Positions 51,723 to 60,847 of a stretch of DNA of 64,000 nucleotides are shown here, piece after piece; within the stretch, counting starts at the first letter, position 1, and each line of letters opens with the position of its first letter. This stretch comes from Amphritea sp. (GTDB taxonomy: Bacteria; Pseudomonadota; Gammaproteobacteria; Pseudomonadales; Balneatricaceae): assembly GCF_016744155.1 (NCBI RefSeq), contig NZ_JADGEW010000004.1:1-64000 (forward strand), written 5' to 3'. The translations under genes were made by a program, and so were the position numbers. The notes beneath the pieces are model-generated. The model saw only the letters and a list, made by a program, of their open reading frames with translations, made no database searches and was not told the origin of the DNA.

Positions 51723-52928
51723 TCAGATCATTTTATCTGTGATTTCAGTCACCCAGGCCAGACTCTCGATATAGGATTTGCTGAGATCTTGTTCTGAGTG
51801 TTGGGAAGATAATTTGTTCCAGTGCCCCTGAATCAAATTATCAACACAGCATAGTAAGTCCCCGTAAGGGCCCTCACTCATTAGAATGGCTTTCTCAATA
51901 TCATCACTCAGGAATACCTGATCCAGAATTTCTTCCATTGGGATATCAAGCAGGGCATCAAGACCGGAAACGACACCCATCATAAAGGCTGTTGAACCAG
52001 ACATTCCAGGAATGTTTTCAGCCAAAAGTTCACACATGCGGGCGCGGATAAGTGTATGACGGGTCAGTTCTTCGGGCTTTCCCGTTTGATCTGAAAAAGC
52101 GATCAAAGCACACCAGCGTTTTATCTCAGATATTCCCAGTAATATGATCGCTTCTTCAAGGCTGTCTATCTTTCTGGTCAGATTGTAGAAAGAGGAATTA
52201 ACGATTCGAAGAATCCTGAATGTGAGTTGAGGGTCTTTTTTAATCACCAACTCAATACTGGCGGGTGTTACATCGGCTTCCGCCAGAACTGACATCAGTT
52301 CGACCATGACTATTTCACTGGAGTTCAGCTGTTTACCTTCAACAAGTTGGGGGCGGCAAAGGAAGTAGCCTTGGAAGAGTTTAAACCCCAGTGCCTGGCA
52401 ACGTTCGAATTCAGCGTGTGTTTCTATCTTCTCAGCTAACAAAGTGACATCGAAAGGCTTAAGGATTTCTACATGCCTGACGAGTTCTTCGTCAGTCATT
52501 TCGAGTATGTCTAATTTGACGATATGCGCCATACGAATGATCGGGTCATATTCGGGACTATAGATAAAGTCGTCTAGAGCAACTCTATACCCTTCATCTA
52601 CAAAACGTTGAATGCCGGAAATTAGCTCGTCATCGACCTTCATGCCCTCGAGGATTTCCAGCACTATATGTTCGCGGGAAAGTTCAGGCATGCGATCAGA
52701 TTTCACCATCTCTTTGGTTAGATTGATGAAGGCAGGAAGCTTGGTCAGTTTGCCGGACTGATAGATACTGGTGTAATTATTAAGTAAAACTTGGCTGGTG
52801 GCACTATTGCCATCACTAATCAGATTGTTTTGTAGACTGTCTTTTGAACGGTATAACAATTCATAAGCTACAACGTTTAGGTGCTGATTATAAATTGGCT
52901 GGCGGGCCATTAGTATATCCTGCGCCAT
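51723..52928 (-). CDS. EAL plus HDOD domain signalling protein
   Basis: A 401-residue cytoplasmic protein of the YuxH type. The N-terminal EAL domain has ELLYR where active phosphodiesterases have EAL, and NLTKEM and LLAEKIET follow. The C-terminal HDOD domain (residues about 200-395, with LTFRILRIVNSSFYNL) is a regulatory domain. The missing catalytic residues suggest it binds rather than breaks cyclic di-GMP. The ATG at 52928 is preferred because AGGAG precedes it; a frame to 52958 lacks a site. Such proteins influence motility and virulence in other bacteria. Confidence 0.87.
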   Translation of the reverse strand: MAQDILMARQPIYNQHLNVVAYELLYRSKDSLQNNLISDGNSATSQVLLNNYTSIYQSGKLTKLPAFINLTKEMVKSDRMPELSREHIVLEILEGMKVDDELISGIQRFVDEGYRVALDDFIYSPEYDPIIRMAHIVKLDILEMTDEELVRHVEILKPFDVTLLAEKIETHAEFERCQALGFKLFQGYFLCRPQLVEGKQLNSSEIVMVELMSVLAEADVTPASIELVIKKDPQLTFRILRIVNSSFYNLTRKIDSLEEAIILLGISEIKRWCALIAFSDQTGKPEELTRHTLIRARMCELLAENIPGMSGSTAFMMGVVSGLDALLDIPMEEILDQVFLSDDIEKAILMSEGPYGDLLCCVDNLIQGHWNKLSSQHSEQDLSKSYIESLAWVTEITDKMI

Positions 52929-53178
52929 AAACAGCTCCTGCTTTGTGGACTTAATCAATAATGTACGTTGTAAGTAAGCCCTGTCTACGGGTGGCTAGAA
53001 TTGAGTATAGCGATTTTTTATTAGGTTAGGGCCTTTATTATCCCCGGATTGTGTATTTATTAAGCGACAGGATGAGAGGAACACAGATCGCAAATTTCTT
53101 CACCTCATTCAGGTTGTCAGAACTGACACAATTGCTATGATGGGCCACTATATTGATACTTTTTAAGGATCGAATATC

Positions 53179-53949
53179 GTGAAAGCAACCATTGTTAAAT
53201 CTGCTTTGCTGGCTTTTTTATGTCTGTTCTCCTTCGTAAGTCATGCGTTTGAGTATTTTGTCGTTAACCAAACCGCTAAGGTGTTTTCTGCTCCTGATAG
53301 TCATAAGGTCTTAACGCAGCTTAGTAAGGGGAGTTTTCTGCTGGAGATTGATAAGCAGGGGACCTGGTCTAAAGTTTTTTTTCTGACGGCTGAAAAGCAG
53401 GCCCTTAAAGGTTGGATTTTAAGTGAACATCTCTCAGCACAACAGCAGGGAGCAAGTCAGCCCGTTAGTGAAGATAGCGGGAAATATTATACAGTCGCTG
53501 TTAACGTACTCCGGTTGCGAAGAGGGCCCGGTGGTGACCAGCCTATTGTCGGTGGTTTGAAGCGTGATCAGATGGTAAAGCAACTGCATCGTGAAGGTAA
53601 ATGGGTAAAAGTCAGGTATCGCAATGAGTCAGGTAATACTGCCCAGGCATGGACTGCTTCACAATTTTTAAAGTCGGTTAAAGTGATGCCAGAGGGTAAA
53701 ACATCTAATTTAGCCTCTACACAGTTATTGACTGAACCTGATGCTGGTAACGGTTTGTTTAGGGTTAAAGGCACGCAAGTTAATTTCCGTTCGGGCCCGG
53801 GAGTCGAGTATCGGGTGATTGGTCAGCTGAGTAAGCCACAACAGGTCGAAGTGATTGCCAGCCAGGGAGAGTGGAAGAAAATCCGTGTCGATCCAAATGG
53901 TAAAGACGTTACCGGTTGGATTATCGAACGGTTACTTGAGCCGCGATGA
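53179..53949 (+). CDS. Exported protein with three bacterial SH3 domains
   Basis: A 256-residue protein with a signal peptide (LLAFLCLFSFVSHAF). It is built from three SH3b-like repeats at about 24-88, 102-167 and 192-256; the later two have the clear pattern VLRLRRGPGGDQPIVGGL and VNFRSGPGVEYRVIGQL. Such domains bind cell-wall peptides. A GTG start at 53179 with AAGGAT upstream is probable. It is followed by a strong terminator. The function is likely in the periplasm but is not known. Confidence 0.83.
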   Translation: MKATIVKSALLAFLCLFSFVSHAFEYFVVNQTAKVFSAPDSHKVLTQLSKGSFLLEIDKQGTWSKVFFLTAEKQALKGWILSEHLSAQQQGASQPVSEDSGKYYTVAVNVLRLRRGPGGDQPIVGGLKRDQMVKQLHREGKWVKVRYRNESGNTAQAWTASQFLKSVKVMPEGKTSNLASTQLLTEPDAGNGLFRVKGTQVNFRSGPGVEYRVIGQLSKPQQVEVIASQGEWKKIRVDPNGKDVTGWIIERLLEPR

Positions 53950-53984
53950 GGGTTTATAGTAACTTATCCGGTTAACAGAAATAA

Positions 53985-54016
53985 AAAAGGCTGAACATAG
54001 TTCAGCCTTTTTTTTT
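53985..54016. terminator. Terminator after the SH3 gene
   Basis: Perfect 11-base stem AAAAGGCTGAA/TTCAGCCTTTT with a five-base loop and a T run on the plus strand; the minus strand also has T residues. It separates the convergent SH3 gene and hpf. Confidence 0.88.
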
Positions 54017-54029
54017 GCTTGATTAGAGA

Positions 54030-54377
54030 TCATTCTTCTTCGACGATCTCTTCTTCAGGTTCAGCCATCACTGGGATGCCAGAGCCCTTTTTATTGGTTT
54101 GAATATCACGGATCTTCGCTAGCTGCTTATCAATCTTATGAGCTAGAGAGTCCAGTGCAGCAAAAAGATTTTCTTCACTGGCTTTGGCAAATAGATCTTT
54201 GCCAGTCGCATGAATAGTGGCTTCAACAATCTCCTCTTTACCATTACTTTTTTCAACGGTGACCTGGGCGCTGGTGATGACGTTGTAGCGCTTTTGACTC
54301 TCCTCTAACCAGCTTTCAATTTTGTCTCTCAGAGCGGGAGATACTTTGTCATTTCGGTTAGTAATATTGATATTCAT
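54030..54377 (-). CDS. hpf: Ribosome hibernation-promoting factor, short HPF/RaiA type
   Basis: A 115-residue protein starting MNINITNRNDKVSPALRDKI with the beta-alpha-beta fold typical of YfiA/HPF. It ends in an acidic tail (PEEEIVEEE). HPF binds the decoding centre of idle 70S ribosomes in stationary phase. The ATG at 54377 has an AAGGG site; a frame to 54413 lies upstream without one. It is not next to rpoN, where hpf often sits in gammaproteobacteria. Confidence 0.88.
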   Translation of the reverse strand: MNINITNRNDKVSPALRDKIESWLEESQKRYNVITSAQVTVEKSNGKEEIVEATIHATGKDLFAKASEENLFAALDSLAHKIDKQLAKIRDIQTNKKGSGIPVMAEPEEEIVEEE

Positions 54378-54823
54378 GATGTGGCCCTTAATGCAAACTA
54401 TGCTTGATGTCACACTTACAGAATGCCCTTTTCAGATTTTATTGCAAGCGCTTGTGCTACTAAAAAATAACCATTTTGTGCTATATGGAAAATAACGATT
54501 GAGATCCTTGATCTCTGCCCGGCTTGGTTCACTTTTTTATATCTAAAGTCGTTTGTTTAGCTTTCATATCCATTAATCAGCTTGCTTTGTCAGGGTATTC
54601 AAGAGTTGTGAGGCTGGCGTAATACTCTCAAAGAGCAGAGCGAGATGTTGCTATCCAATCCAAAGTAAATCTCAAAATCAGTAGGATTCGGATTATAGAT
54701 AGTCATATAGATTTGAAAACAGGAGCAGCACAGAAGCTGGAATACCTGTAAGTAAAGGTGACACAGCGGTGCTTAAAGAATAAAAAAAACCGGACAAATG
54801 TCCGGTTTTTTATGTCGATCCGA
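54378..54823. other. 446-base gap with a terminator
   Basis: No gene is visible. A perfect ten-base stem AAAACCGGAC/GTCCGGTTTT with an AAAT loop (54786-54809) and T-rich ends lies next to the stop of the exported protein at 54824 and should end its transcript. The left part must hold the hpf promoter; a CAAGCGCTTG palindrome lies near 54446. Confidence 0.6.
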
Positions 54824-55342
54824 TTAAACTGGTGGTACGAACGGTACGACTACGACTACTTTTTCCTGATCAGGAGCCTCATAATCAGTACTGTTAAGCT
54901 GGCCATTCAATTGGAAGCCGCCCTGTTTAAGCAGGTCAGCGCCGATATTAAAGTGGTCACCCTGAGCTCCTAGTGTGCCGAGCCAGCTTTGGTTGAGCAG
55001 GCTGAAACCGAAACCGAGCTCTCCAGCCAGATCATCGTTGCCCTTAATGCCAAATACTTTGATTTTATCAAAGCTGGTTTTCAGCAAGCTAAAAGAGATG
55101 CTGGTACCCGCACCTTCAACATCGCCATCACTGTTCACATCAACGCTTCGAAAACCCAGAATAAGCTCGGGTGTCAGGCTGCCGCCCAGCGCCCAGTTGA
55201 AACCGATGAAAGCTTCATCTTTAGATTCTTCAACATCATTATAAGTTGTTGTCGTCGTTGCTGGTGGAGGGCCACCTGCGAAACTATTAAAAGATAGTAT
55301 TAAGAAGGCAAGGCTTAAGCCAGCCTGGAAAGTTTTATGCAT
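54824..55342 (-). CDS. Exported hypothetical protein
   Basis: A 172-residue protein with a signal peptide (LSLAFLILSFNSFAGG) and a threonine-rich linker (PPPATTTTTYND). The mature part has alternating hydrophobic residues (GFGFSLLNQSWLGTLGAQG) that suggest beta strands, perhaps a small outer-membrane barrel. I do not recognise a family. The ATG at 55342 is chosen because GGGGA lies upstream; the frame to 55357 adds only five codons. It is monocistronic. Confidence 0.68.
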   Translation of the reverse strand: MHKTFQAGLSLAFLILSFNSFAGGPPPATTTTTYNDVEESKDEAFIGFNWALGGSLTPELILGFRSVDVNSDGDVEGAGTSISFSLLKTSFDKIKVFGIKGNDDLAGELGFGFSLLNQSWLGTLGAQGDHFNIGADLLKQGGFQLNGQLNSTDYEAPDQEKVVVVVPFVPPV

Positions 55343-55399
55343 TGTAAATGTCCCCATTATGCGATGTTATGTTTTGTACAGAGGCTAAATCATAGTGAC

Positions 55400-57076
55400 T
55401 TATTCTACAAGGTGTTTTAGAGAGTTGGCCATTCGCAACGCCAGGGCTTCTATGGTTAGTGAAGGAGATTCTCCACCGCCACTGCTTGGAAAAATACTTG
55501 CATCACAGATGTAAAGGTTGTTCCAGCGATGGGATTGTCCGTAACTGTTTGTAACAGATGTATTACTATCATTGCCCATTCGGCAGGTGCCAAATACATG
55601 AGTAGATGAAAAAAAGTCGTAACTGCCATAGGACTCGATTACTTCGGTCATTCCTGCTGCATGCAGAATACTGTTACAGCGCTTAGCCATAAACTCAAGA
55701 CGTCTGAGTTCCGTTTCAGGCAGATAGCTGTTAATCCTGGCCAGAGGTAAGCCATGCTCATCTTTCGCTGTTGCGTCCAGAGCGATGAATGAACGGTCAT
55801 TGGGTAGCGATTCGCCAATAGCGCCAACGGTTATTGCATGCCCAAATTGCTGTCGCATAGTGTCTTTGAATTCAGCTCCCCAGCCTTTGACAAGACGACG
55901 GGCATAATTGACCGGGCCGCTCAGGTCAGCTTCGGCTGTAGTCGAAGAAAAACGACAGCCTCCAATAATATGAGGGACACTGTCAGGGGCATTAAAATCC
56001 CAGCAGATGCCATCAGCAGGTAAACCTTTGAAGGTTTGAACTGAATCATTACTCAAACCAGTTGAAGTCCAACTCAGGGTCTCCATAAAGTTTTTGCCAA
56101 CTTGCCCTGATTCGTTGGCAAGCCCTTCTAGAGAGTTTGCGTCAGCTGAATTCAACAGAAGTCTAGGAGTCTCTAGTGCGCCGCAGGCGAGGATAACAAT
56201 AGGCGCTGAGAACGAAAAACGCTGCCCGGAACTGTCGGCACACAGCACCCCTGAAATTTTACTGTTGCCATCATTTTCAAGTTTTAAAACCGAAAGTCTG
56301 GTTTTTATCTGCAGTTTGCCAGTTAATTCTGCCTGACGAATAAAAGTTACATCTGCAGATCCTTTATCACCTCTGGGGCAGCCACGGTTACAGTTGTGAC
56401 AATAATTACAGGCGGGTCTACCATCATAGGCTTGGGACAATGCTGCCCGGTTATTGGCCTGCCAATGCATTCCGAGCTTTTCTGCTCCACGTTGCAATAT
56501 TCTGCTGGTGTCAGAGAACGGGTGGGGAGGAAGAAGCGATGAGCCGTTGTAATCTCTGCCCGAAATATTAGTTATGCCTGCAACACCGATCAGCTTTTCT
56601 GCTTGATTATAGTATGGCATGAGGTTGTGGTAGGTCAGAGGCCAATCGGCAGCGACCCCAAATAGGGAATGCATTTTCATCGATTGCTGATGGAGCCGGT
56701 GGCTTTCGCCTGTAAAATGAAGCGTGCTGCCACCGATTCCTCTGACGTGATGGTAACCGATCCCAGAGGGTATTCGGGAATCTCCGGGTGATAGATAGCC
56801 ATTAAGACTGTTTTTCGAGCGAAGGTGTTGCCAGCGAGCTTCAAGCTTTTGCATCGGCGCAAAGGTATATTTTCCCTGGCTTCCCTTCTTTTCTGGAAAT
56901 AATGATAACTCCCAGTCGCTGTTGGTCAGTGGATAATCAGTAGCTGGGTTGAAACGTGGGCCCGCTTCAAGCAGCAGTACCTTGTGTCCTGCCTGAGTCA
57001 ATCCGTAAGCAGCAGCGCTTCCACCGGCCCCTGATCCCACAATAATTACATCGTACATAGTACTTGTCTTATCCAC
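55400..57076 (-). CDS. GMC-family FAD dehydrogenase with a ferredoxin-like cysteine motif
   Basis: A 558-residue GMC oxidoreductase. The FAD-binding motif VGSGAGGSAAAYGLTQAG lies near residue 13, and HVRGIGGSTLHFTG and STHVFGTCRMGNDS are family marks. Cysteines at 223, 226, 229 and 233 read CNYCHNCNRGCP, the C-x2-C-x2-C-x3-C-P pattern of a [4Fe-4S] site; related GMC glucose dehydrogenases carry an Fe-S cluster here. It begins directly after the stop of a gluconate 2-dehydrogenase subunit 3-like gene (TAAGTG), so the two form a pair. A start at an ATG six codons later is equally likely. The alcohol or sugar substrate is unknown. Confidence 0.85.
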   Translation of the reverse strand: MDKTSTMYDVIIVGSGAGGSAAAYGLTQAGHKVLLLEAGPRFNPATDYPLTNSDWELSLFPEKKGSQGKYTFAPMQKLEARWQHLRSKNSLNGYLSPGDSRIPSGIGYHHVRGIGGSTLHFTGESHRLHQQSMKMHSLFGVAADWPLTYHNLMPYYNQAEKLIGVAGITNISGRDYNGSSLLPPHPFSDTSRILQRGAEKLGMHWQANNRAALSQAYDGRPACNYCHNCNRGCPRGDKGSADVTFIRQAELTGKLQIKTRLSVLKLENDGNSKISGVLCADSSGQRFSFSAPIVILACGALETPRLLLNSADANSLEGLANESGQVGKNFMETLSWTSTGLSNDSVQTFKGLPADGICWDFNAPDSVPHIIGGCRFSSTTAEADLSGPVNYARRLVKGWGAEFKDTMRQQFGHAITVGAIGESLPNDRSFIALDATAKDEHGLPLARINSYLPETELRRLEFMAKRCNSILHAAGMTEVIESYGSYDFFSSTHVFGTCRMGNDSNTSVTNSYGQSHRWNNLYICDASIFPSSGGGESPSLTIEALALRMANSLKHLVE

Positions 57077-57577
57077 TTAGTTATCACGCAGGCCTATTTC
57101 AGGGTAACCCATTGGTTGAGGGGACTGATGTAGTCCTAGCCCTTTCTGAGCCTGTTCAGTTGCATAATAGAGACCTACAGAGTGATATCTTACTTGTCTG
57201 AAAAAAAGCCCTGGGAGGCGCTTAGGCGATGCTCTCTCGTCCATCCAGCGTAGTAATTCAATCTTTTGGTTGTCCGGCAGTGTGATAAAGTTCCCAAACG
57301 ATTCTTTGTCGAGCCATCGGCAACCTTTAATCAAGAGTTTTTTTAGGTTTAAATTTCTCTCAGCAAGCTGCCACAGGGCTTTATTTACCCCCAACTGACT
57401 GGCAGCAGGCGAGTGTTGGTCGGCTGGAAGTATCATATCAACCATCGCAGTCAGTATTTCTTGCGGATGATTAGAGGCTTGTTTATTGATCGTTCCAGCT
57501 GACAAAATCTGGGGAGCAGGCAGAATGGCACTATAAACTGTCGCAACTAGCAGCTGTCTTCTGGATAAAGGTTTCAT
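57077..57577 (-). CDS. Gluconate 2-dehydrogenase subunit 3-like protein with Tat signal
   Basis: A 166-residue protein with an N-terminal twin-arginine motif (SRRQLLVATVYSAILPAPQ), which directs folded proteins through the Tat system. The rest matches the small subunit of FAD-dependent gluconate/glucose dehydrogenases, which is needed to export and assemble the catalytic subunit. The downstream GMC gene has no signal peptide of its own, consistent with hitch-hiking export. No cytochrome c subunit is present in the operon. Confidence 0.8.
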   Translation of the reverse strand: MKPLSRRQLLVATVYSAILPAPQILSAGTINKQASNHPQEILTAMVDMILPADQHSPAASQLGVNKALWQLAERNLNLKKLLIKGCRWLDKESFGNFITLPDNQKIELLRWMDERASPKRLPGLFFRQVRYHSVGLYYATEQAQKGLGLHQSPQPMGYPEIGLRDN

Positions 57578-57671
57578 TTTGATCCCTGAGTAAATTCTTT
57601 TTGACCCTTAATCATATTTGTCACAGTATCAACTGTAGCGACGAAGATGACCATATAACGGAATAGAGTCA

Positions 57672-58514
57672 ATGGCTAAAGAGTTAAAAAAAATCTCAAC
57701 CTCAGCTCTAGCAAAGAAGCTAGGTAAGACCAGTCGCCAGATGTTTTCTGAGCTGGAAGCGCTTGGCTGGATTAGGCGTGAAGAAGAACAGTGGTTGTTA
57801 ACAACTAAAGGGGAATTTGAACAGGGGAGTTACCGGGATAGCGAACGCTATGGGCGTTATATCGTCTGGCCAGAAACAGTAAAAGAGCATCGTGCGCTGG
57901 TCAGTCCTGAAGACCGCTTCACCAGTGCTAAAGGGCTGGGGTTGAAAACAGGACTTGAAGCGAAGCGTATTAATACCTTACTGGCAGAACTTGGGTGGAT
58001 AAAATCCTGGTTAAAAGGCTGGCAAGTTACCTTGGCCGGAAAAGAACAGGGAGGGCTTCAGAAAGAAGATCCGAATACGGCGATACCTTATGTCGTCTGG
58101 CCTAAGACGCTGACAGATAGCGCCGTGTTAAAACGAAGCCTGAAACAGTTTGCGCCGCATTTGGCTGAAGTAGAAAGTCGCATGGGGTGTAGTTCAATGG
58201 ATGGTCATCTTCTGCGTTCTGAAGCAGAAGTGATGATTGATAATTGGCTCTACTTGGCGGGTATCCCACATGCCTGTCATAAAGTTTTACCTGTCAGGGA
58301 TGATGTCAGAGCTGATTTTTATCTACCTCAGATTAGCTTGTTTATAGAGTTCTGGGGCAGTGAGAATGATCCAGGCTACCTGAAAGAGAAGATGCGCAAG
58401 ATATCGTTATATCAGGAAAATAACCTCGATGTGCTTGAATTACAGCAGGAAGATCTAAAGAACCTTGATGAGTTTTTGCCCCGACAACTTCGCCGGTTTG
58501 GCCTGGAGTGTTGA
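57672..58514 (+). CDS. Unrecognised protein: two winged-helix modules and a PD-(D/E)XK-like domain
   Basis: A 280-residue protein with an internal duplication. Residues about 8-68 and 84-144 each read as a short winged helix (TSALAKKLGKTSRQMFSELE and GLKTGLEAKRINTLLAELGW) ended by a RYIVWPETV or PYVVWPKTL strand. The C-terminal part (about 178-275) has E186, D215 and E226 with a lysine-rich follow-on (RADFYLPQISLFIEFWG, KEKMRKISLY), the arrangement of PD-(D/E)XK nucleases such as the DUF559 or Vsr relatives. It may be a DNA- or RNA-binding nuclease. It is monocistronic, convergent with a GST gene. I do not know the family. Confidence 0.6.
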   Translation: MAKELKKISTSALAKKLGKTSRQMFSELEALGWIRREEEQWLLTTKGEFEQGSYRDSERYGRYIVWPETVKEHRALVSPEDRFTSAKGLGLKTGLEAKRINTLLAELGWIKSWLKGWQVTLAGKEQGGLQKEDPNTAIPYVVWPKTLTDSAVLKRSLKQFAPHLAEVESRMGCSSMDGHLLRSEAEVMIDNWLYLAGIPHACHKVLPVRDDVRADFYLPQISLFIEFWGSENDPGYLKEKMRKISLYQENNLDVLELQQEDLKNLDEFLPRQLRRFGLEC

Positions 58515-58533
58515 CGAAGTATTGCGTAGGGTT

Positions 58534-59151
58534 TTAAGGGACGGCCATGCCTCGCTGAACAAATTCGATGTTACTCATCTTCTCCATCCAGGTTTTTACA
58601 TGGGGGTATTTATCCAACTGAACTCCCTGCCACTCATAGCGTCCTGCCCAAGGATATATAGCAAAATCAGCAATGCTGAGCTCTTGATCAATGATAAAGG
58701 AATGTCCGGCCAGTTGTTTATCTAACACTCCCCAAAGGCGCCGGGTTTCATCACTGTAACGCTTAATGGCATAGGGAATGGTTTCTTTTGCAAAACGGTT
58801 GAAGTGATGAGCCTGGCCCAGCATCGGGCCAAAGCCGCCCATTTGCCACATCAGCCATTGCAGACACTCCAAGCGTTTGATTGGATCGGTAGGGATAAAA
58901 TCACCAGTCTTTTCTGCGAGATAGAGAAGAATGGCCCCGCTTTCAAAGAGCTTTATACTTCCTCCATCTGGGCCTTCATCATCGATAATGGCAGGAATTT
59001 TATTATTAGGGCTAATAGCCAGGAAATCCGCTTCATGCTGGTCACCCTTCACAATATCTATCGGGTGCACCATATACGGTAAACCTGTTGCTTCCAGCAT
59101 GATAGAAATCTTACGTCCGTTGGGCGTTCCCCAAGTGTAGAGATCAATCAT
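58534..59151 (-). CDS. Glutathione S-transferase, YfcG/YghU type
   Basis: A 205-residue GST beginning MIDLYTWGTPNGRKISIMLE, with ISPNNKIPAIID containing the glutathione-contacting cis-proline, and a WLMWQMGGFGPMLGQ helix typical of the YfcG/YghU group. Those enzymes are disulfide-bond reductases that use glutathione. It begins 17 bases before the stop of the next gene on the minus strand and could be co-transcribed. Confidence 0.9.
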   Translation of the reverse strand: MIDLYTWGTPNGRKISIMLEATGLPYMVHPIDIVKGDQHEADFLAISPNNKIPAIIDDEGPDGGSIKLFESGAILLYLAEKTGDFIPTDPIKRLECLQWLMWQMGGFGPMLGQAHHFNRFAKETIPYAIKRYSDETRRLWGVLDKQLAGHSFIIDQELSIADFAIYPWAGRYEWQGVQLDKYPHVKTWMEKMSNIEFVQRGMAVP

Positions 59152-59168
59152 GTTAACTCCCGCATTTG

Positions 59169-59936
59169 TTATTGATTACTGAAATGGTTGTAAATATTTA
59201 TCAACTCATCCTGTGTGAAGGATACGATTATTAATTCCTGGCCTGGGTTAATAAGGTTTGGGTTTTGGCCAAGAACACCTTTTGCGTAGTTATATACATA
59301 GGTGTCTTTAACTTTTTCATCTAGTACAGAACCTAAGAATGAACTGGTACTGTTGGCGAGTCTTTCGTCAGCAACTTGCGGGATGTCAGTACGGATCTGT
59401 TGGTTATTTAATTGAATGCCACGGGCAAAGGTGTCGATAAGCCCGCTTTGGATTATCCCCCAGAGTCCCTGCTTATCAGAGTTGCTGACACCGTGAATGT
59501 AAAACAGGGTGCCTGCTGCATTATCCGGATTATTCAGTAGCTCCTGAAGCCTGATCTGGTCGGCTGCTGGAAGTTGGGTAATGGATATTATTTCTTTCTG
59601 AGGTTGGCTGGGGTTACCTATCTGTTCCAGTTGAATACCAAAGGTTGTTGCGGTATCGGATTTGATCGCTTCAAGACCCGCTTCGGCTGTGGCTTTACCC
59701 GCCGGTAGCTGTAGGAGTTGATCCTGGGTGACAAAGTTATTTGCCTGACCGATTTCAATTACTTGCTCGGGTTCTGAGGTCAGATTTTCAATATGCCGCT
59801 CTGCCGCCATCCGCGATAATTCGTCCTGCTGAGGTTCCGGGTTACTGACTGATTGTGTAGGTTGCTGTTGGTTTAAAAATAGATAACCGCCAAAACTCAC
59901 TACGGCCAATATGACAAGAATCAGAATATTTCGCAT
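59169..59936 (-). CDS. Membrane-anchored periplasmic hypothetical protein
   Basis: A 255-residue protein with one N-terminal membrane segment (ILILVILAVVSFGGYLF) and a glutamine/proline-rich linker. The rest is soluble and presumably periplasmic. It ends with NYAKGVLGQNPNLINPGQEL, which recalls the tail of a LysM peptidoglycan-binding motif (NPNLI-PGQ-L), although the first part of a LysM domain is not evident. I give no function. It is just upstream of the GST gene. Confidence 0.6.
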   Translation of the reverse strand: MRNILILVILAVVSFGGYLFLNQQQPTQSVSNPEPQQDELSRMAAERHIENLTSEPEQVIEIGQANNFVTQDQLLQLPAGKATAEAGLEAIKSDTATTFGIQLEQIGNPSQPQKEIISITQLPAADQIRLQELLNNPDNAAGTLFYIHGVSNSDKQGLWGIIQSGLIDTFARGIQLNNQQIRTDIPQVADERLANSTSSFLGSVLDEKVKDTYVYNYAKGVLGQNPNLINPGQELIIVSFTQDELINIYNHFSNQ

Positions 59937-60175
59937 TTTTCCCCCATTGAAAAATCCACTGAAAATACTTTGGAGTTATTCGCATACTTCCCTAGTGTAT
60001 AAAGAGTGGTTTATTTTCATATAGTTCAGACTAAAGCAGATTTGCAATTTATCAAAGTTAAATTGCTTTTACTCTAAGTCTCTCACATATTAGTTGAAAT
60101 CTTATTTTTGGCCGTGCTTCTCTTCTATACTGAGATCTGGGGCGTGCTAAATAATTGGTTTAATGAGGGAATAGT

Positions 60176-60781
60176 ATGACCGAACAGATAGAAGAGGTTC
60201 TGCAATTTTGGTTTGGCGAGCTGAAGCAGGGGTTTCCAGCTACAAATCGTAAGAATCTTTGGTGGTTTGGTGATGAAAAGATGGACCGTCTGATTGACGA
60301 GTTATTTGGTCATCAGGTTAGAATGGCTCAGTGGGGAAAGTTGGATGATTGGTCGGGCCAGCCGAGAGGGCGTTTAGCGCTGATTCTCCTACTGGATCAA
60401 TTCACCCGTAGTATTTATCGCGGTTCGGTTGATGCTTTTTCCGGTGATCAGAGAGCGGAACAGTTATGTCGTGAAGGCATTGAGAGTGGTCATGATACCG
60501 CTCTGGAAACCAGTGAAAGACTGTTCTTTTATATGCCTTTGGAACATGCTGAAGATATGAGTGCTCAGAACCTTTGTGTTACGCAATTTGAAGGGATGCT
60601 TTGTGCAACCCCCAGAGAGCAGAGGCATCATATAGATAATGCCCTTGATTTTGCCAATGAACATCGGGATCTTATTGTTCGTTTTGGCCGGTTTCCGCAT
60701 CGCAATAAAATTCTAAACCGTTCTTCAACGCCTGAAGAGCTGGCTTATCTCAATCAGCCACATAAACGTTATGGCCAATAG
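60176..60781 (+). CDS. DUF924 family protein
   Basis: A 201-residue protein of the DUF924 family, with VLQFWFGELKQGFPATNRKN and RLALILLLDQFTRSIYRGS near residue 65 and FYMPLEHAEDMSAQN near 122. The fold is an alpha-helical TPR-like bundle; no enzyme activity is established. It is followed by a GGDEF-type gene on the same strand, 67 bases away. Confidence 0.88.
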   Translation: MTEQIEEVLQFWFGELKQGFPATNRKNLWWFGDEKMDRLIDELFGHQVRMAQWGKLDDWSGQPRGRLALILLLDQFTRSIYRGSVDAFSGDQRAEQLCREGIESGHDTALETSERLFFYMPLEHAEDMSAQNLCVTQFEGMLCATPREQRHHIDNALDFANEHRDLIVRFGRFPHRNKILNRSSTPEELAYLNQPHKRYGQ

Positions 60782-60847
60782 GGGTTTGCATCAACTAAGA
60801 AAAAAGTATTTACTGGATGAAACAGGTCGTCATAAAGGAACACGAGT

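Noticed and set aside
54440-54460. Sigma-54-like promoter (TAGCAC...TTGCA) before hpf
   Set aside because: The spacing between the two elements is one base too long and the GG of the -24 box is missing.
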